A stretch of DNA of 64,000 bases, taken from NCBI GenBank assembly GCA_029582165.1, contig CM055881.1, forward strand, positions 23,293,594 through 23,357,593. Direction: 5' to 3'. Source of the DNA: Portulaca oleracea (Eukaryota; Streptophyta; Magnoliopsida; Caryophyllales; Portulacaceae). A program made the position numbers and the translations under genes. Shown piece after piece: positions 62,167-64,000 of this stretch (position 1 is its first letter; each line of letters begins with the position of its first letter). The notes below the pieces were generated by a model. That model saw nothing but the letters and a program-made list of their open reading frames with translations. It was not told the DNA's origin and made no database searches.

Positions 62167-63864
62167 TGTAACGTGGTTTTTATACCCCAGTTTTTATATT
62201 GTTCTTCTCGAGGAGCTAGGGGCCTTGGTCATAGAATCTAGGTCTATGGTCGGGATGAGATTGCTAAGGTAAGGATATCGGTTTGAAGGGGTCACAAAGC
62301 GAGAAACAAAGCTAAGGTCGGTCAAGGGAAGGAAATGGGCTTCGGAGGCTTTTCGGAATGCAAACGGGGATGAGGAAATGGGTTTTGCAACAAGGGAGTA
62401 ATAAGAAGAGAGAATCAAGTGACAATTCCGTTAGAAAATACCCACCGAGCTTCCTCTTTCGAGGATAGTTCGGATTAACTTCCCCAAAGTCCACCACGGA
62501 CCCGGAGGGTTAATGAAACGGAATTTCCTAGTTAACCTCCTTCCACTTTCGTGGGTGAGCATTAACTATCCCAACTCCAACCTTCCACACAAGTGTTTGA
62601 TGTATTCGGGAGCTTTCAGACCCAAATACATCCCACTTGAGGGAAGGAATGGAGTGGGAAATTGATTTCCCAACTAATTACTCACTAATATTGCTAACCC
62701 AAACCTAACCACCCATTCACACCCTTAATTACCCCCTAACCCATAGGGTTTCTAGCCACTAATCATGATACTAAGCTAACAACATCCAAACCAACCCTAA
62801 GCATGATTTCTAACATCAAACAACCATAAACAAGTAAAACAATTGAAATAGCAAGCAAAGCAATTAAACAAGCAAGAAAGTAATTAGTAAAGCAATTAAT
62901 AAAAGAGTTAAGGGAAGAGAATACTTATCAAAATGCTGTAGATGAACAAGGAAAAACAATGGGAATGATAATCCAACAATCTCTCAATTGTTTGAATCTT
63001 CAATCCTTGAATCACACCAAAAATCCACCAAAACCCTAGAATAATTAAGGCTAATCTCTCACTAAAACTCACTAATACAAAGCTGGAAATAGAGTCTAAG
63101 ATTATCCTAAAGTGTCAAAAAGTGTCCTCCAAGAAATCGTCAAAAGGGCTATATATACAAGGCAAAACAGTTGGGCAAAACGCAGCACTTCAAGCCGAAC
63201 ATACGCGCAGAAAATAGGGAGACCACGGGTGTGGTCTAGGAGACCGTAGGTGCGGTCTCTGGCTGTCAAGGGGAGGTAACGGGCGCTACCAGCAGGGTGG
63301 CGGGCGCTACCCTGCGAAAACTTCCTAGCGATATTGAGCTTCGATCGACCGCAGGTGCGGTCTGTCCGACCGCGGGTGCTGTCTTCCTCTGCCCAGCTGA
63401 GGTAGCGGGTGCCACGCCAAGGGTGGCGGGCGCTACCATGCGAAATCCGAAGGCGATTTTGCTTCGAGAGACAGCAGGTGTTGCCTTGTTCTGGCCGACC
63501 AAGGGTAGCGGGTGCCACGCCCAAGGTGGCGGGGGCTACCCTCCTCTTTTCTTCCTTTTGTTCCTTCTTTCATTCCAAGGCATGTAACGCCCGCTACAAG
63601 GGTCATAGCGGGTGTTACCTCACTGATTTACACCAAATGAAGGGAGAGTGGTCCCGGGTCAACTCCGCCTCAGCTCTCGGTCCGGCTCGACTCGGGAAAT
63701 CACCAAAAATGCTCTAAAATGGCCCGTTTTGCTACATTTTTGTGTAAAACGCCAAAACCTACAAAATAACCAAAAACATACTAAAAAGCCATGAAAATAA
63801 ACACGAAACGAGTCAAAAGCCTAAGAGTTAAGGCGTTATTTAGACATAAAATTGGGTCTAAACA
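62167..63864 (-). mobile_element. 3' LTR of a minus-strand retrotransposon
   Basis: On the minus strand it starts TGTTTAGACCC directly after a polypurine tract and plausibly ends ...CCACGTTACA at 62167, about 1.7 kb. A TATATATA at 63150-63157 fits a core promoter. Just upstream of it, at 63200-63615, is a long array of 16-nt near-palindromic words such as GACCGCAGGTGCGGTC and GGTGGCGGGCGCTACC. ORFs across this array are by-products. The interior and 5' LTR lie beyond the window. Confidence 0.65.
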
Positions 63865-64000
63865 CCCCCTACACTTAAACTTTTGCTCGTCCCGAGCAAA
63901 ACAAAGCAAAAACTACCTAAACTAACACAAACTTCTCTGTCGTGGGAGAGAAACGAGTGCATTTAGCGTATGCAGCTTTGAACCCCATTGGCGTGGACGA
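63865..64000 (-). mobile_element. Polypurine tract and interior end of the same element
   Basis: Minus-strand AAGTTTAAGTGTAGGGGG ends at 63865, just before the LTR, preceded by GCTCGGGACGAGCAAAA. This combination is characteristic of plant Ty3/gypsy elements of the Athila/Tat type. It continues out of the window. Confidence 0.7.

Noticed and set aside
63102..63717. Long GC-rich ORFs on both strands near the right edge
   Set aside because: They reflect the palindromic word array in the LTR. The repeated protein words (VAPATL, GATPRVAG) mirror the DNA repeats, not a gene.
1..64000. tRNA or rRNA genes
   Set aside because: I looked for tRNA-like arms and rRNA-like conserved sequence and saw none. 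The TGGTATCAGAGC and TGGCGCC matches are retrotransposon primer sites, not tRNA genes.

Overview
This is nuclear DNA from a flowering plant, almost certainly a eudicot. It has AT-rich intergenic DNA, GT-AG introns of up to 6 kb, dense MITEs, nested LTR retrotransposons and two recognisable plant genes. I cannot place the species from sequence alone.

Layout. 1-3.2 kb: upstream flank with Stowaway and Mutator-like MITEs. 3,272-15,250 (+): a complete four-exon cytochrome P450, best matched from memory to CYP715A (520 aa). Its introns 1 (6.1 kb) and 3 (4.2 kb) are filled with MITEs, a Helitron-like block and foldback elements. 15.3-17.5 kb: flank with a second copy of a 409-bp Tourist-like MITE. 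17.5-27.5 kb: a three-level nest, in which a CACTA end is cut by a decayed Ty3/gypsy element whose gag is cut by a complete 7.0-kb LTR element. That last element has a CATCC target duplication, two ~1.19-kb LTRs and one open 403-codon ORF, with no visible polymerase. 28.1-29.35 kb: a truncated Copia 5' LTR plus gag, and a Helitron 3' end. 29.45-30.33 kb: an AC-rich minisatellite. 30.4-31.5 kb: a complete 1,068-bp hAT element. 32,166-59,011 (-): a 34-exon gene for tripeptidyl peptidase II (1,360 aa, catalytic residues intact) whose introns carry two LINE remnants, MITEs and eight long poly(G)/poly(C) tracts. 59-62 kb: TPP2 upstream region, Helitron-like fragment, AT microsatellite and a short FAR1-domain ORF. 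62.2-64 kb: a 1.7-kb LTR of a minus-strand retrotransposon that continues past the window.

The two host genes are not functionally linked in any obvious way: one is an ER monooxygenase and the other a giant serine exopeptidase. All exon joins were worked out by eye from reading frame, GT/AG sites and family knowledge; both genes give uninterrupted frames.

The most unusual signal is a shared design in three otherwise different LTRs (20.37-20.48, 28.13-28.39 and 63.2-63.6 kb). Each has an array of short GC-rich near-palindromic words, in at least two cases just upstream of a TATA box. In the one element with both LTRs present, this block is scrambled between the two while the flanking LTR sequence is nearly identical.
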